64,000 bases of DNA from Falsiroseomonas sp050563535 (lineage in GTDB: Bacteria; Pseudomonadota; Alphaproteobacteria; Acetobacterales; Acetobacteraceae). The translations under genes and the position numbers were made by a program. The DNA is taken from positions 79,296 through 143,295 of the forward strand of contig NZ_JBNXUO010000010.1 in the NCBI RefSeq assembly GCF_050563535.1. The letters run 5' to 3'. Below, one piece after another: positions 52,939-62,124 of the stretch; position 1 is the stretch's first letter; the number at the start of each line of letters is the position of its first letter. Below the pieces are notes generated by a model, which searched no databases, was not told the DNA's origin, and saw nothing but the letters and a program-made list of their open reading frames with translations.

Positions 52939-53265
52939 ATGAGGGGTCGGAACGCTGCGGCGGCCTGCCTCGTCGCGTTTCTCCTGGTCCCCTTCGCCGC
53001 GGCGGCGCAGGCGCCCGGACGGCAGCAGCAGAAATGCGCGGCCTATGCCGCGATGTGGGACGAGGCGCTGGCGCGCTTTGGCCGGCAGGGGCTGGGGCCA
53101 TCCTTCGTCGATGGCCACGCTGCCTTCCTCGCCGCGGGATGCCAGGGGCGGCGGGATGTGTGCCCGCGCAGCGCGGCGGAACTGGAACTGGCGAATGCCA
53201 TGACGATTGCCGCGATGAATGCGCGCATGGCGAGCAGCTTCGTGCCCTTCATCTGCCGGGACTGA
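52939..53265 (+). CDS. Small secreted protein of unknown function
   Basis: 108 residues. Signal peptide about 1-23 (AACLVAFLLVPFAAAAQA). The mature part has four cysteines (KCAAY, AGCQG, DVCPR, FICRD), enough for two disulfides, and is mostly helical in look. It stands alone between rplQ and the hydrolase. Family not recognised. Confidence 0.68.
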   Translation: MRGRNAAAACLVAFLLVPFAAAAQAPGRQQQKCAAYAAMWDEALARFGRQGLGPSFVDGHAAFLAAGCQGRRDVCPRSAAELELANAMTIAAMNARMASSFVPFICRD

Positions 53266-53445
53266 CCGCCGCCCGAGGAGCCGGGTGGTTTCTCCCACCA
53301 GGAAAGGCAAGCCGCGGCGACGCGCGGCTGCCATGCCGGCTGAACTCGCGATTTCGTGATGGGTGCGGTTGCCGGCGCGCCGGGTCTGTGGCGCCTTGCG
53401 CGCGCGATGCGGCATGGCGCCGCGTGCCGAATGCAGGTGGTGCCC

Positions 53446-54723
53446 ATGACTGAGAGCGACAACGGGGCCGGCTGCCGGCCCGCGACCGGCCGGCGTTCCC
53501 TTCTCGGCGCCGCGGCCCTGATGGCGGCGGGCGCGGGTTCCCCCCGGGCGCAGCAGCCGGCAGCCACGCCATTCGCGACGGGAGCGGGGTTCCGCCACAT
53601 CGGCACCTACGACCTCGACCGGCTGGCGCGCATCACGGGGCCGGAACTCACGGCCTTCATGGCATCCTCCACCATGCCAGCGGCCTTCGCCGGGCGCTTC
53701 GCGCCGCCGCGCCATCCGGTGTCGCTCTACCAGGTGGCCTATCGCTCGTCGGTTCCGGAATTCGGCAACCGGCCCACCCTCGCCTCCGGGCTCGTCGCGG
53801 TGCCGGAGACGGACGGGCGCAGCCTGCCGGTGCTGTCCTACCAGCACGGCACGGTCTTCGACCGCAGCTTCGTCCCCTCGAACCCCGAGGCGTCGATGGA
53901 GACGCGCCTGATGCTCGCCGCCTTCGCGGCGCAGGGCTATGTCGTCATCGGCGCCGACTATTTCGGGCGCGGCCTGTCGGACCTGCCGGACAGCTACCTT
54001 GTCCGGCGGAGCACGCAGCAGGCCAATCTCGACATGCTGCTCGCCGCGCGGGACTTCCTGTCCTCCCGCGGGATCGAGGCGACGCGCCTCTTCCTCAGCG
54101 GCTGGTCGCAGGGTGGATGGGTGACGATGCAGCATCTCCGCCAGTTGGAGGCGGCAGGCCTCGGCCCGCGCGCCGCGGCCGTGGCGAGTGCGCCCGTGGA
54201 CATCTACCTCACGATGAACCGCTGGATGAGCAACCCGCAGCCGGTCGATGCCGTCTACCTTCCCGGCGTCGTCGCGATCCAGCTGCTGGCCCAGGCCAGC
54301 TACCACCGCCAGGACGGGCTGGCCGAGGCCGCCATCCGGCCGGACTTCGTCGCGCATGCCCGCGCCCTGCACGAAGGCCGGATGGACTGGGAGACCTTCT
54401 TCCGCCGCACGACGCCGAAGCTGGCCGACTTCATCCGCCCGGACTTCGCCGCCAGCGGCTTCCCCGGCGACGCGCCCTACTGGCAGATCCTGCGGGAAGC
54501 GGAGGCCTATCACTGGCGCTCCTCCACGCCGCTGCGCGTCTATGTCGGCGGCCGGGACGAGGTGACGCCTCTGGCCATCGGCCACCTGCCCGAGGCCACG
54601 CAGCGCCTCCTTGGCGGCGCGCCCGTGCAGACGATCGATGCCGGGGCCGAAGCCGACCACCGCGCGGTGTTCGTCCATGGGGTGCTGGACCAGAAGCCCT
54701 GGTTCGACGCGATGCTCGGCTGA
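53446..54723 (+). CDS. Exported alpha/beta hydrolase (secretory lipase-like)
   Basis: 425 residues from 53446, with AGGTGG upstream. N-terminal RRSLLGAAALMAAGAGSPRA resembles a Tat-type signal. The nucleophile elbow is GWSQGG with Ser221; YQHGT may form the oxyanion-hole side; GGRDEVTP and EADHRAVF supply the likely Asp and His of the triad. The layout (long insertion between strand 6 and the Asp) recalls secretory lipases and cephalosporin-esterase-like enzymes. Substrate unknown. Confidence 0.82.
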   Translation: MTESDNGAGCRPATGRRSLLGAAALMAAGAGSPRAQQPAATPFATGAGFRHIGTYDLDRLARITGPELTAFMASSTMPAAFAGRFAPPRHPVSLYQVAYRSSVPEFGNRPTLASGLVAVPETDGRSLPVLSYQHGTVFDRSFVPSNPEASMETRLMLAAFAAQGYVVIGADYFGRGLSDLPDSYLVRRSTQQANLDMLLAARDFLSSRGIEATRLFLSGWSQGGWVTMQHLRQLEAAGLGPRAAAVASAPVDIYLTMNRWMSNPQPVDAVYLPGVVAIQLLAQASYHRQDGLAEAAIRPDFVAHARALHEGRMDWETFFRRTTPKLADFIRPDFAASGFPGDAPYWQILREAEAYHWRSSTPLRVYVGGRDEVTPLAIGHLPEATQRLLGGAPVQTIDAGAEADHRAVFVHGVLDQKPWFDAMLG

Positions 54724-54758
54724 GCGGAGGCGGCGTGCATCCCCGGGCGGCCGGCGTG

Positions 54759-55628
54759 CTATCGCCGCGCCGCCCGCATCTCCTGCCGCGTCAGCCACAG
54801 CCCCGCGCCGACGATGACGGCGACGCCCGCCAGCATCAGCGCGTCCGGCACCTCGTCGAAGAAGATCCAGCCGAACAGGATGCCCCACAGGATCATCGCA
54901 TACTGCCACGGCACCACCACCGGCGCCGGGGCGAGGGCGAGGGACCGCGTGACGGCCAGATGCGCCGCCACCCCGACCACGCCAAGCGCCATCAGCAGCG
55001 CCACGTCCGGAAGCGGCACCGGCACCCAGGCGAAGGGGGCCATCACCAGGCCGAAGACCAGCGCGCCCACCATCTGGTACAGCGCCAGCACCGGCGCCGA
55101 GGTGCCGCGCAGCGCGCGGGTCGTCACCAGATAGCCGCTGTAGAGCAGCACCCCCCCGATCGCGACCGTCGTCGGCAGCCACCCGGCATCGAGATTGGCG
55201 CCGAGCGCCAGCAGCACGCCCGCGAAGCCCAGCACCACCGCCACGAAACGCCCGCGGTCCAGCCTTTCGTGCAGCAGCAGGGCGGACAGCACCGCCACGA
55301 AGATCGGCGTCGCCATCCAGAAGGCCATCGTGTCCGCCAGCGGCATCATCGACACGGCCCAGTAGAAGGCCGCCACCTCCAGCGTGCCGCAGCAGACCCG
55401 CAGCAGCTGCAGCCGCGGCCGCTTCGGCCGCAGCAGGTGTTCGGCCGCCTCCCGCCGGACCATTGGCGCCAGCACGAGCAGCGCCGCGACGGACCGCAGC
55501 ACCAGCACCTGCGCCACCGAATAGGTGGCCACCAGCCACTTCCCCAGCACGTCGTTCAGCGAAAAGCCGAGCACCGCCGCCGACATCAGCAGGATGCCCG
55601 CCAGGTGCCGCTGCGGCGGTTCCGTCAC
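54759..55628 (-). CDS. EamA/DMT family transporter
   Basis: 289 residues, ten hydrophobic segments in two EamA repeats. Opening AGILLMSAAVLGFSLNDVLGKWLV and the repeat junctions ALADTMAFWMATPIFVAVLSALLLHERL and APVVVPWQYAMILWGILFGWIFFDE are the family signature. Exports or imports small metabolites; the substrate is unknown. Its stop converges on the hydrolase, 35 bases apart; upstream are two Bug receptors in the same orientation. Confidence 0.9.
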   Translation of the reverse strand: MTEPPQRHLAGILLMSAAVLGFSLNDVLGKWLVATYSVAQVLVLRSVAALLVLAPMVRREAAEHLLRPKRPRLQLLRVCCGTLEVAAFYWAVSMMPLADTMAFWMATPIFVAVLSALLLHERLDRGRFVAVVLGFAGVLLALGANLDAGWLPTTVAIGGVLLYSGYLVTTRALRGTSAPVLALYQMVGALVFGLVMAPFAWVPVPLPDVALLMALGVVGVAAHLAVTRSLALAPAPVVVPWQYAMILWGILFGWIFFDEVPDALMLAGVAVIVGAGLWLTRQEMRAARR

Positions 55629-55637
55629 GCCGCCGGC

Positions 55638-56600
55638 TCACTCGGCACGGATGTTCGCCTCCCGCACCAGCACCGCCATCTGCTCCCGCCCCTCGCGCAC
55701 GAAGCGGGCGAACTCCTCCGGCCGGCTTGCCACGGGCACGCAGCCGATCTGCACCAGGCGCTGGCGCAGCGCGGGCTGGGCGATGGCATCCGCCAGCGCG
55801 TCGTACAGCGCGGCCACCGTGGCGGGCGGCGCGCCGGCCGGGGCGAACAGCCCCGCCCATTCGTTGGACTCGAAGCCGGCATGGCCGCTTTCGGCGATGG
55901 TCGGGATGTCGGGGCGGCTTTCCACCCGCGTCGCGGTCGCGACGCCGAGGAAGCGCGCCCGCCCCGCATCCACCACCGGCCCGGCCGAGACCAGCGTGGT
56001 GAAGACCGCGTCGATCGCGCCGCTCGCCAGGTCCTGCGCTGCGGCGGCGCCGCCGCGATAGGGAACGTGCACCACCTCGATCCCCGCCGTGCGGGAGAAG
56101 GCGACGAGGCCGAGATGCCCCGCCGTCGCGTTGCCCTGCGTGCCTACCGTCAGCACCCCCGGCCGCGCCTTCGCCGCCGCCACGAATTCGGCAAGCGTCC
56201 GCGCCGGGAAGTCGTTCTTCACCGCGATGGCGGAGGGGAAGGTCACCACCAGCGAGACGGGTGTGAAGGCCGTCGCGTAGTCGAAGGGCAGGCCGCGCAG
56301 CAGCGACGGATTCACGATGTGCGAGGACGCGTCCCACAGCAGCGTGTGCCCGTCCGTCGCGCGCGCGACCTCGAGCCCGCCGAGGCTGCCGGACGCGCCG
56401 GTGCGGTTCTCCACCACGAAGCCCTGGCCGAGCTTCTCGCCCATGCGCGGCGTCAGCACCCGCGCCGCGCTGTCGGCCGCGCCGCCGGCCGCGAAGGGCA
56501 CGACGAGGCGGATGGAACGGCTCGGCCAGGCGGCCTGCGCACGGGCGGCGAAGGGCAGGGTGGCGAAGGCCAGCGCAAGGCTGGCGCGGCGGGTCGGCAT
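55638..56600 (-). CDS. Bug/TctC-type tripartite transporter receptor, copy A
   Basis: 320 residues. Signal peptide (RRASLALAFATLPFAARAQA), then WPSRSIRLVVPFAAGGAADSAARVL, the Bug family opening; GQGFVVENRTGASGSLGG, YATAFTPVS, VHVPYRGGAAAAQDL (the aspartate-rich ligand loop region) and LFAPAGAPP follow. Bug proteins bind carboxylates or other organic acids for TctAB, but no TctA/TctB gene is here. Close paralog of the upstream gene. Confidence 0.9.
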   Translation of the reverse strand: MPTRRASLALAFATLPFAARAQAAWPSRSIRLVVPFAAGGAADSAARVLTPRMGEKLGQGFVVENRTGASGSLGGLEVARATDGHTLLWDASSHIVNPSLLRGLPFDYATAFTPVSLVVTFPSAIAVKNDFPARTLAEFVAAAKARPGVLTVGTQGNATAGHLGLVAFSRTAGIEVVHVPYRGGAAAAQDLASGAIDAVFTTLVSAGPVVDAGRARFLGVATATRVESRPDIPTIAESGHAGFESNEWAGLFAPAGAPPATVAALYDALADAIAQPALRQRLVQIGCVPVASRPEEFARFVREGREQMAVLVREANIRAE

Positions 56601-56653
56601 GGCGTGGCGTCCTCGTCTCGTTGCGGCGCAGATCGGGCAGGGTGGCGCGGCGG

Positions 56654-57628
56654 TCAACCCACCTCGATGCGGGCGTCGCGCACCACCCGCGCCATCAGCT
56701 CCCTCTGCTCCGCCAGGTAGCGCGCGAATTCGGCCGGCGCGGTGCCGACCGGGATGGCGCCGAGCGCATCCAGGCGCTGGCGCACCGTCGCATCGGCCAG
56801 CGCATGGACCGCCGCGGCGTGCACGCGTTCCGTCACCGGCGCCGGCAGGCCGGCCGGGGCGTAGAGCCCGTTCCACTCGTTCAGCTCATAGCCCTCGAAG
56901 CCCTGCTCGGCCACTGTCGGCACCTCCGGCATGGAGGCGATGCGCGTCGCGGTGGTGACCGCCAGCGCCCGCAGCCGCCCCTCCCGCGCGAGCTGCAGCG
57001 AGGACGAGACTGTGCCGAAGACGAAGGCGATCGCGCCGCCCAGCACGTCCTGCAGGGCCGGCGTGCCGCCGCGATAGGGAACGTGCTGGATGTCGAGCCC
57101 GGCGCGCTGCACCAGCAGCGCCGCCGCCAGGTGCGCCGCCGTCGCATTGCCCGACGACCCGTAGGAAAGCTGCCCCGGCCGCGCCTTCGCCCAGGCCACG
57201 AATTCCGGCAGCGTGCGCGCCGGCAGGTTCGGGTTCACCACCAGCAGCTGCGGCACCACCACCACCTGGCTGATCGGCGTGAAGGCGGTGGCGTAGTCGA
57301 AGGGCAGGCCGCGCAGCAGCGCGGGGTTCACGGTGTGCGCCATCGCGTCGATCATCAGCGTGTGGCCGTCCGGCGCGCTCCGCGCCAGTTCCGCCGCGCC
57401 GATCGACCCGCCCGCGCCGGCCCGGTTCTCCACCACGAAACCCTGGCCGAGGAAGGACCCCATGGGCCCGGCGAGCAGGCGGGAGGTGGTGTCCACCCCG
57501 CCACCCGGTGGATAGGGCGCGATCAGGCGGATGGGCCGCGACGGGGCCCATTGCGCGGCCGCGCCCCGCGCCAGCGCCGGCACGGCCAGCAGGCCGGCGG
57601 CGAAGGCACGGCGGGTGATGCGGGTCAT
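56654..57628 (-). CDS. Bug/TctC-type tripartite transporter receptor, copy B
   Basis: 324 residues. Signal peptide MTRITRRAFAAGLLAVPALARGAAA with an RR pair. RPIRLIAPYPPGGGVDTTSRLL, GQGFVVENRAGAGGSIG, NPALLRGLPFDYATAFTPIS, VPYRGGTPALQDVLGG and GLYAPAGLP match copy A position by position. The pair is 53 bases apart and looks like an old tandem duplication. rarA is divergent upstream. Confidence 0.9.
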   Translation of the reverse strand: MTRITRRAFAAGLLAVPALARGAAAQWAPSRPIRLIAPYPPGGGVDTTSRLLAGPMGSFLGQGFVVENRAGAGGSIGAAELARSAPDGHTLMIDAMAHTVNPALLRGLPFDYATAFTPISQVVVVPQLLVVNPNLPARTLPEFVAWAKARPGQLSYGSSGNATAAHLAAALLVQRAGLDIQHVPYRGGTPALQDVLGGAIAFVFGTVSSSLQLAREGRLRALAVTTATRIASMPEVPTVAEQGFEGYELNEWNGLYAPAGLPAPVTERVHAAAVHALADATVRQRLDALGAIPVGTAPAEFARYLAEQRELMARVVRDARIEVG

Positions 57629-57758
57629 GTCGGCGTCTCCCCCTTGCTTGCCGCATGTCTAGCCTGTCCCGCCGCGCCGGCGGAACCCGGGCGCCCGCGG
57701 CGCCGTGCAACGCGCCCCGCTTCCCCCGCCCCGGCGGCGGGGCCAGACTGCGCGCCCC

Positions 57759-59093
57759 ATGGCCCGCCCCCCTGACCTGTTCGGCGAACCCGACCCCGAG
57801 CCGCGGCAGCCCCCCGCCGGCCCGCGCCCGCTGGCCGACCGGCTGCGCCCGCGCCTGCTGACCGAGGTGGTGGGACAGGACCACCTGCTCGGCCCCGGCG
57901 GCGCGCTCAGCGGCATGCTGGCGCGCGGCAGCCTGGCCAGCCTGGTCCTCTGGGGGCCGCCGGGCGTCGGCAAGACGACCATCGCGCGGCTGCTGGCGGA
58001 GGCGGCGGGGCTTTCCTTCGTCGCGCTCTCGGCGGTGTTCTCCGGCGTCGCCGACCTCAAGCGCGCCTTCGACGAAGCGCGGCTGCGGCGCCGCGGCGGC
58101 CGCGGCACGCTGCTGTTCGTGGACGAGATCCACCGCTTCAACCGCGCCCAGCAGGACGGCTTCCTGCCGGTGGTGGAGGACGGCACCGTCACCCTGGTGG
58201 GCGCGACGACGGAAAACCCGTCCTTCGCACTGGTGGGCGCGCTGCTGTCGCGCTGCCAGGTGCTGGTGCTGAAGCGGCTCGACGATCCCGCGCTCGACCT
58301 GCTGCTGGCCCGCGCCGAGGCGGAGGAGGCGCGCCCGCTGCCGCTGACGGCCGAAGCCCGCGCCAGCCTGCGCGCCATGGCCGATGGCGACGGGCGCTAC
58401 CTGCTGAACATGGTGGAACAGCTGCTGGCGCTGCCGCCGGGCGGCGACCCGCTGGACCCCGCGGCGCTCGCCGCGCTGCTGGCGAAGCGCGCCGCGCTCT
58501 ACGACAAGGACCGGGAGGAGCACTACAACCTCATCTCCGCGCTCCACAAATCCATGCGCGGCAGCGACCCGGACGCCGCGCTCTACTGGTTCGCCCGCAT
58601 GCTCGGCGGCGGCGAGGATCCGCGCTACATCGCCCGCCGCCTGCTGCGCTTCGCGAGCGAGGATGTCGGCATGGCCGACCCGCGCGCCCTTCAGATCGCG
58701 CTGGCGGGGTGGGAGGCGTATGAGCGCCTGGGCTCGCCGGAAGGCGACCTCGCGCTCGCGCAGGTGGTGGTCCACCTCGCCACCGCGCCGAAGTCGAACG
58801 CGCTCTACGCCGCCTTCGGCGAGGCGCGGCGCGCCGCGAAGGAGACCGGCAGCCTGATGCCGCCCGCCCACATCCTGAACGCGCCGACGAAGCTGATGCA
58901 GGACCTCGGCTACGGCGCCGGCTACGCCTACGACCATGACGAGGAGGAGGGGTTCAGCGGCGCCGACTACTGGCCGGACGGCATGGGCCGGCACCAGTTC
59001 TACCGCCCGACCGACCGCGGCGCGGAAGCGGCGGTGGCGGAGCGGATGCGCCACTGGGCGGCGCTGCGGCAGCGCAAGGCGCGCGGGCGGTGA
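57759..59093 (+). CDS. rarA: Replication-associated recombination protein A (MgsA/RarA AAA+ ATPase)
   Basis: 444 residues. AAA+ clamp-loader-like ATPase that acts at stalled forks. Walker A GPPGVGKT (66-73), Walker B LLFVDEIH (118-125), sensor 1 GATTENPS, and the C-terminal tetramerisation part (SALHKSMRGSDPDAALYWFARML, IARRLLRFASEDVGMADP). Start at 57759 (MARPPDLFGEP), a typical RarA N-terminus (DLF box that may contact SSB or clamp). The stop overlaps crcB. Confidence 0.96.
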   Translation: MARPPDLFGEPDPEPRQPPAGPRPLADRLRPRLLTEVVGQDHLLGPGGALSGMLARGSLASLVLWGPPGVGKTTIARLLAEAAGLSFVALSAVFSGVADLKRAFDEARLRRRGGRGTLLFVDEIHRFNRAQQDGFLPVVEDGTVTLVGATTENPSFALVGALLSRCQVLVLKRLDDPALDLLLARAEAEEARPLPLTAEARASLRAMADGDGRYLLNMVEQLLALPPGGDPLDPAALAALLAKRAALYDKDREEHYNLISALHKSMRGSDPDAALYWFARMLGGGEDPRYIARRLLRFASEDVGMADPRALQIALAGWEAYERLGSPEGDLALAQVVVHLATAPKSNALYAAFGEARRAAKETGSLMPPAHILNAPTKLMQDLGYGAGYAYDHDEEEGFSGADYWPDGMGRHQFYRPTDRGAEAAVAERMRHWAALRQRKARGR

Positions 59094-59461
59094 GCGGCCC
59101 GCTCTCCCCGCTGTCCTTCCTGTTCGTCGCGCTCGGCGGCGCGGCGGGGTCGGCGCTGCGGCACCTCGTCTCCACCCTTGCCGCCGCGCAGTTCGGCACC
59201 GGCTTTCCCTGGGGCACGCTGGCCGTCAACGTCGCGGGCAGCGCGCTGATCGGCGTCGCCGGCGGCCTCGGCCTGGGGGGAGAGGCGCGGCTGCTGCTGG
59301 TCACCGGCTTCCTCGGCGGCTTCACCACCTTCTCGGCCTTCAGCCTTGAAACCGGGGCGCTGTTCGAACGCGCCCCGGCGCTGGCGCTGCTGTACGTGGC
59401 GGCGTCCGTCGCGCTCGGGCTCGCGGCCTTCGCCGCCTGCTACGGACTGCTGCGGCGCTGA
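59090..59461 (+). CDS. crcB: Fluoride channel Fluc/CrcB
   Basis: 123 residues, four membrane helices. GTG start at 59090 inside the rarA stop (GTGA). GGAAGSALRHLVS, the conserved Asn in NVAGS and the GFLGGFTTFSAFSLET motif with the phenylalanine box of the pore. Exports fluoride as a dual-topology dimer. No fluoride riboswitch can be present upstream, since the gene overlaps rarA. Confidence 0.95.
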   Translation: MSGPLSPLSFLFVALGGAAGSALRHLVSTLAAAQFGTGFPWGTLAVNVAGSALIGVAGGLGLGGEARLLLVTGFLGGFTTFSAFSLETGALFERAPALALLYVAASVALGLAAFAACYGLLRR

Positions 59462-59602
59462 ACTTTCAATCACAAGGCGATATCGACGCCCCGTCTCTTT
59501 GAACCGCCGGCGCTGCGGTTGGCGGGTGGACCCGAAACCCGTGCGTCCCGTAGAACGACCACGGCCTCCGGAGGTCCCGACCACATTCAAGGGACCTGGC
59601 AC

Positions 59603-60523
59603 ATGTCAGACTTCACCACCGTCTTCCAGGATGATTTCAGCGGCTCGCGGCTCGATACCGGCATCTGGCGATCGCAGTATTCGGGCCAGTACGGCAACGG
59701 CATGTTCCGCTGGGATCCCGGCCAGATCGAGATCGGCGGCGGCGTCCTGACCATCGCGACCGAACGCGCCGGCGGCTCCTGGGTGAGCGGCGGGCTGTCC
59801 ACCATTCCCGAAGGCCAGACCTATGGCCGCTACGAGTTCCGCGCCCGGATCGAGGAAGGGCAGGGCACGGCCGGCGTCATCCTGCTGTGGCCCAGCGACG
59901 GCCAGTGGACGGACGAGGTGGACATCATCGAGACCCACGACCCGGACCGCGACAGCTTCGCCTTCGTCAACCATGGCAGCCCCTGGACCACGGAATACGT
60001 CCGCACGGACGTGGATGAGTGGCACACCTATGCGCTGGACTGGACCCCGGGCAACCTGACCCTCTACGTCGACGGGCGAGAGGTCGCCTCCATCGACCGC
60101 GACGTGCCGAGCCAGGACATGGCCTTCGGCATCCAGGGCCATGTCCTCGGCGACGACGAGAGCTGGTACGGCGGCGGCCCCGACGGCTCCACCCCCGACC
60201 GCGTCGAGATCGAGGTGGACTGGGTCCGCGTCTCCGCCTGGACGCCCGGCGAAGGCCGCGACGAGCAGGAGCCGGAGGCCGACGCCGCCGAGGCGGGGCG
60301 CTGGATCGCCGCCGAGGCGGACGAGGAAGCCGGGGAGTGGGACGCCGCCGGATGGTCCGGCGAGGCGGAATGGAATGCCGGGGAGACGGACACGGCCGCG
60401 GATGACGCGGAGGAGGACGAGGACCCCCTGGCCGCCTTCACCACGGATGGCGAGGTGGACTGGGAAGCGGTGGCGGCGCAGGTTCGCGCGAATTTCGAAG
60501 AAACCGGACAGTGGTTCATCTGA
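59603..60523 (+). CDS. GH16 family glycosidase with acidic C-terminal tail
   Basis: 306 residues. Start at 59603 (MSDFTTVFQDDFSG) with AAGGGACC upstream. The catalytic motif ExDxxE is complete: E105, D107, E110 (DEVDIIET). YGRYEFRARIEEGQGTAGVILLWPSDG and WHTYALDWTPGNLTLYVDGREV are GH16 strands. No signal peptide. From about 218 an acidic, Trp-rich tail with repeated EADEEAGEWDAAGW-like units of about 70 residues follows; it resembles none of the carbohydrate-binding modules I know. Likely beta-1,3/1,4-glucan or galactan hydrolase or exopolysaccharide processing. Confidence 0.88.
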   Translation: MSDFTTVFQDDFSGSRLDTGIWRSQYSGQYGNGMFRWDPGQIEIGGGVLTIATERAGGSWVSGGLSTIPEGQTYGRYEFRARIEEGQGTAGVILLWPSDGQWTDEVDIIETHDPDRDSFAFVNHGSPWTTEYVRTDVDEWHTYALDWTPGNLTLYVDGREVASIDRDVPSQDMAFGIQGHVLGDDESWYGGGPDGSTPDRVEIEVDWVRVSAWTPGEGRDEQEPEADAAEAGRWIAAEADEEAGEWDAAGWSGEAEWNAGETDTAADDAEEDEDPLAAFTTDGEVDWEAVAAQVRANFEETGQWFI

Positions 60524-60978
60524 GGCCCACCAGCTTCGCCTCGGCGGCCGACCAGCATGTCGGCCGCCGCATCCGCGAAAGGCGGCTGCAACGTGGCCTC
60601 TCCCTCGCGGAGGTCGCGCAGGGGATCGGCGTGTCGACGCAGCAGGCGCGCAAATACGAGGCCGGGCGCAATGGCGTCCCCGCCGGGCGCCTCGTCGCGC
60701 TCGGCGACCTGCTCGGCGTAACGCCGTGCTGGTTCTTCGACGGGATGGAAGCCGGGTTCTACCGTCCCCTGCTGCCCACCCGGCCGCGCATGCTGCTCGA
60801 CCTTGTGCGGACGGGGGAGGCGCTGCCCGAACCCGGGCTCGCCGCGCTCTGCGCCGCGGCACGGGCGCTGGCGCCTGATCCGCGGAGGCGGAATCGCCGG
60901 AGCGGTGAATCAGCCGCCCAGACAGGGGCTGCGGCGCGATCCATGGAGGTGGATCGCGCCGTGGCGTCGGACGCCTGA
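60511..60978 (+). CDS. XRE-family transcriptional regulator
   Basis: 155 residues from a GTG at 60511, overlapping the GH16 gene by 13 bases. HTH_XRE domain at about 16-70: VGRRIRERRLQRGLSLAEVAQGIGVSTQQARKYEAGRNGVPAGRLVALGDLLGV. The C-terminal half (from about 90) is Leu/Ala/Arg-rich without a known sensor domain. Coupling to a GH16 gene suggests control of polysaccharide functions, though this is inference. Confidence 0.85.
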   Translation: MVHLRPTSFASAADQHVGRRIRERRLQRGLSLAEVAQGIGVSTQQARKYEAGRNGVPAGRLVALGDLLGVTPCWFFDGMEAGFYRPLLPTRPRMLLDLVRTGEALPEPGLAALCAAARALAPDPRRRNRRSGESAAQTGAAARSMEVDRAVASDA

Positions 60979-61015
60979 TGCGCGGTCCGTGCGGGGCTGT
61001 GCTACACCCCGCCGC

Positions 61016-62002
61016 ATGACCGCCGTGCAACTCCGAAAGGTGGCCGCGGACGAGGGCGAGACGCGCCTCGACCGCTGGCTCAAGCGCCATGTCCCCGCCC
61101 TGACCCAGGGTGCGCTGCAGAAGATGCTGCGCACCGGGCAGATCCGGGTGGACGGCAAGCGCGCCGATGCGAACACCCGCCTGCTGCCGGGGCAGGAGGT
61201 GCGGATCCCGCCCGTCACCCCGAACCCCGCCGCCGCCCTGCCGCGCGCCCCGAAGCCGGTGGACGCGAAGGAGGCGGAGGCCCTGGCCCGCCGCGTGGTC
61301 CACAAGGACCCGCAGGTGCTGGTGCTGGACAAGCCGCAGGGCCTGCCGGTGCAGGGCGGGCCCGGCATCGCGCGGCACCTCGACGGCATGCTCGACGCCC
61401 TGCAGTTCGAGGCGGAGGAACGCCCGCGCCTGGTCCACCGGCTGGACAAGGACACCTCCGGCGTCCTGGTGCTGGCGCGCACGGCCGCGGCGGCCGCGAA
61501 GCTCGCTGCCGCCTTCCGCGGCCGCGACGTGGAGAAGACCTACTGGGCCGTGGTGGTGGGGGAGCCCACGCCGCCGGCCGGGCGCATCGACCTCCCCCTC
61601 GTGCGGCAGGGCGGCCCGCGCGGCGAACGCACCGCGGCGGCCGAGCCCGGCGACCGGGAGGCGGCGAAGGCCATCACCGATTTCCGCACCCTCGATGCCG
61701 TCCGCCGCCGCGCCGCCTGGCTGGAGTTGAAGCCGCTGACCGGCCGCACCCACCAGCTGCGCGTCCACTGCGCCGAGGCGCTGGGCTGCCCGATCCTGGG
61801 CGACGGCAAGTATGGCGGCCAGGCGGCGCACCTGCCGGACCTGCCCGGCCTGCTGCACCTGCATGCCCGCGCGCTGCGCTTCCCCCACCCGGCCGGCGGC
61901 TGGCTGGAGGTGGCGGCGCCGCTGCCGCCCCACATGAAGGAAAGCTTCGGCTATCTCGGCTTCGAATCGCAGCGCACGCCGAAGCCGAAAAGGGTGACGT
62001 GA
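61016..62002 (+). CDS. RluC/RluD-type 23S rRNA pseudouridine synthase
   Basis: 328 residues. N-terminal S4 domain (about 15-65: ETRLDRWLKRHVPALTQGALQKMLRTGQIRVDGKRA). Catalytic motif HRLDKDTSG (141-149) with Asp144; KTYWAVVVGEP and LKPLTGRTHQLRVHCAEALGCPILGDGKYGG are the later family motifs. RluC is the best guess because of the S4 domain and spacing; RluD is the alternative. Confidence 0.9.
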   Translation: MTAVQLRKVAADEGETRLDRWLKRHVPALTQGALQKMLRTGQIRVDGKRADANTRLLPGQEVRIPPVTPNPAAALPRAPKPVDAKEAEALARRVVHKDPQVLVLDKPQGLPVQGGPGIARHLDGMLDALQFEAEERPRLVHRLDKDTSGVLVLARTAAAAAKLAAAFRGRDVEKTYWAVVVGEPTPPAGRIDLPLVRQGGPRGERTAAAEPGDREAAKAITDFRTLDAVRRRAAWLELKPLTGRTHQLRVHCAEALGCPILGDGKYGGQAAHLPDLPGLLHLHARALRFPHPAGGWLEVAAPLPPHMKESFGYLGFESQRTPKPKRVT

Positions 62003-62124
62003 ACCGGGCCGGGCAGGGGCGTTGATGACCTGCCCCCGCACCCCTGCCTCTCCCGCCAAGCGGGGGCGGGCCGGGGAAGGGGCGCATCGCCCGCCCGCCG
62101 CCGGACAGCCGTGAAGGACCCTCG

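Noticed and set aside
52195..56337. 1380-codon minus-strand open frame across rplQ, the hydrolase and the EamA gene
   Set aside because: It runs antisense to rplQ and the hydrolase and out of frame through EamA; composition is Gly/Arg/Ala noise. Three recognisable genes explain the DNA.
59462..59602. Fluoride riboswitch for crcB or an EcfG-type promoter before the GH16 gene
   Set aside because: crcB overlaps rarA, leaving no leader, and no GGAAC-N16/17-CGTT pattern was found upstream of the GH16 gene.
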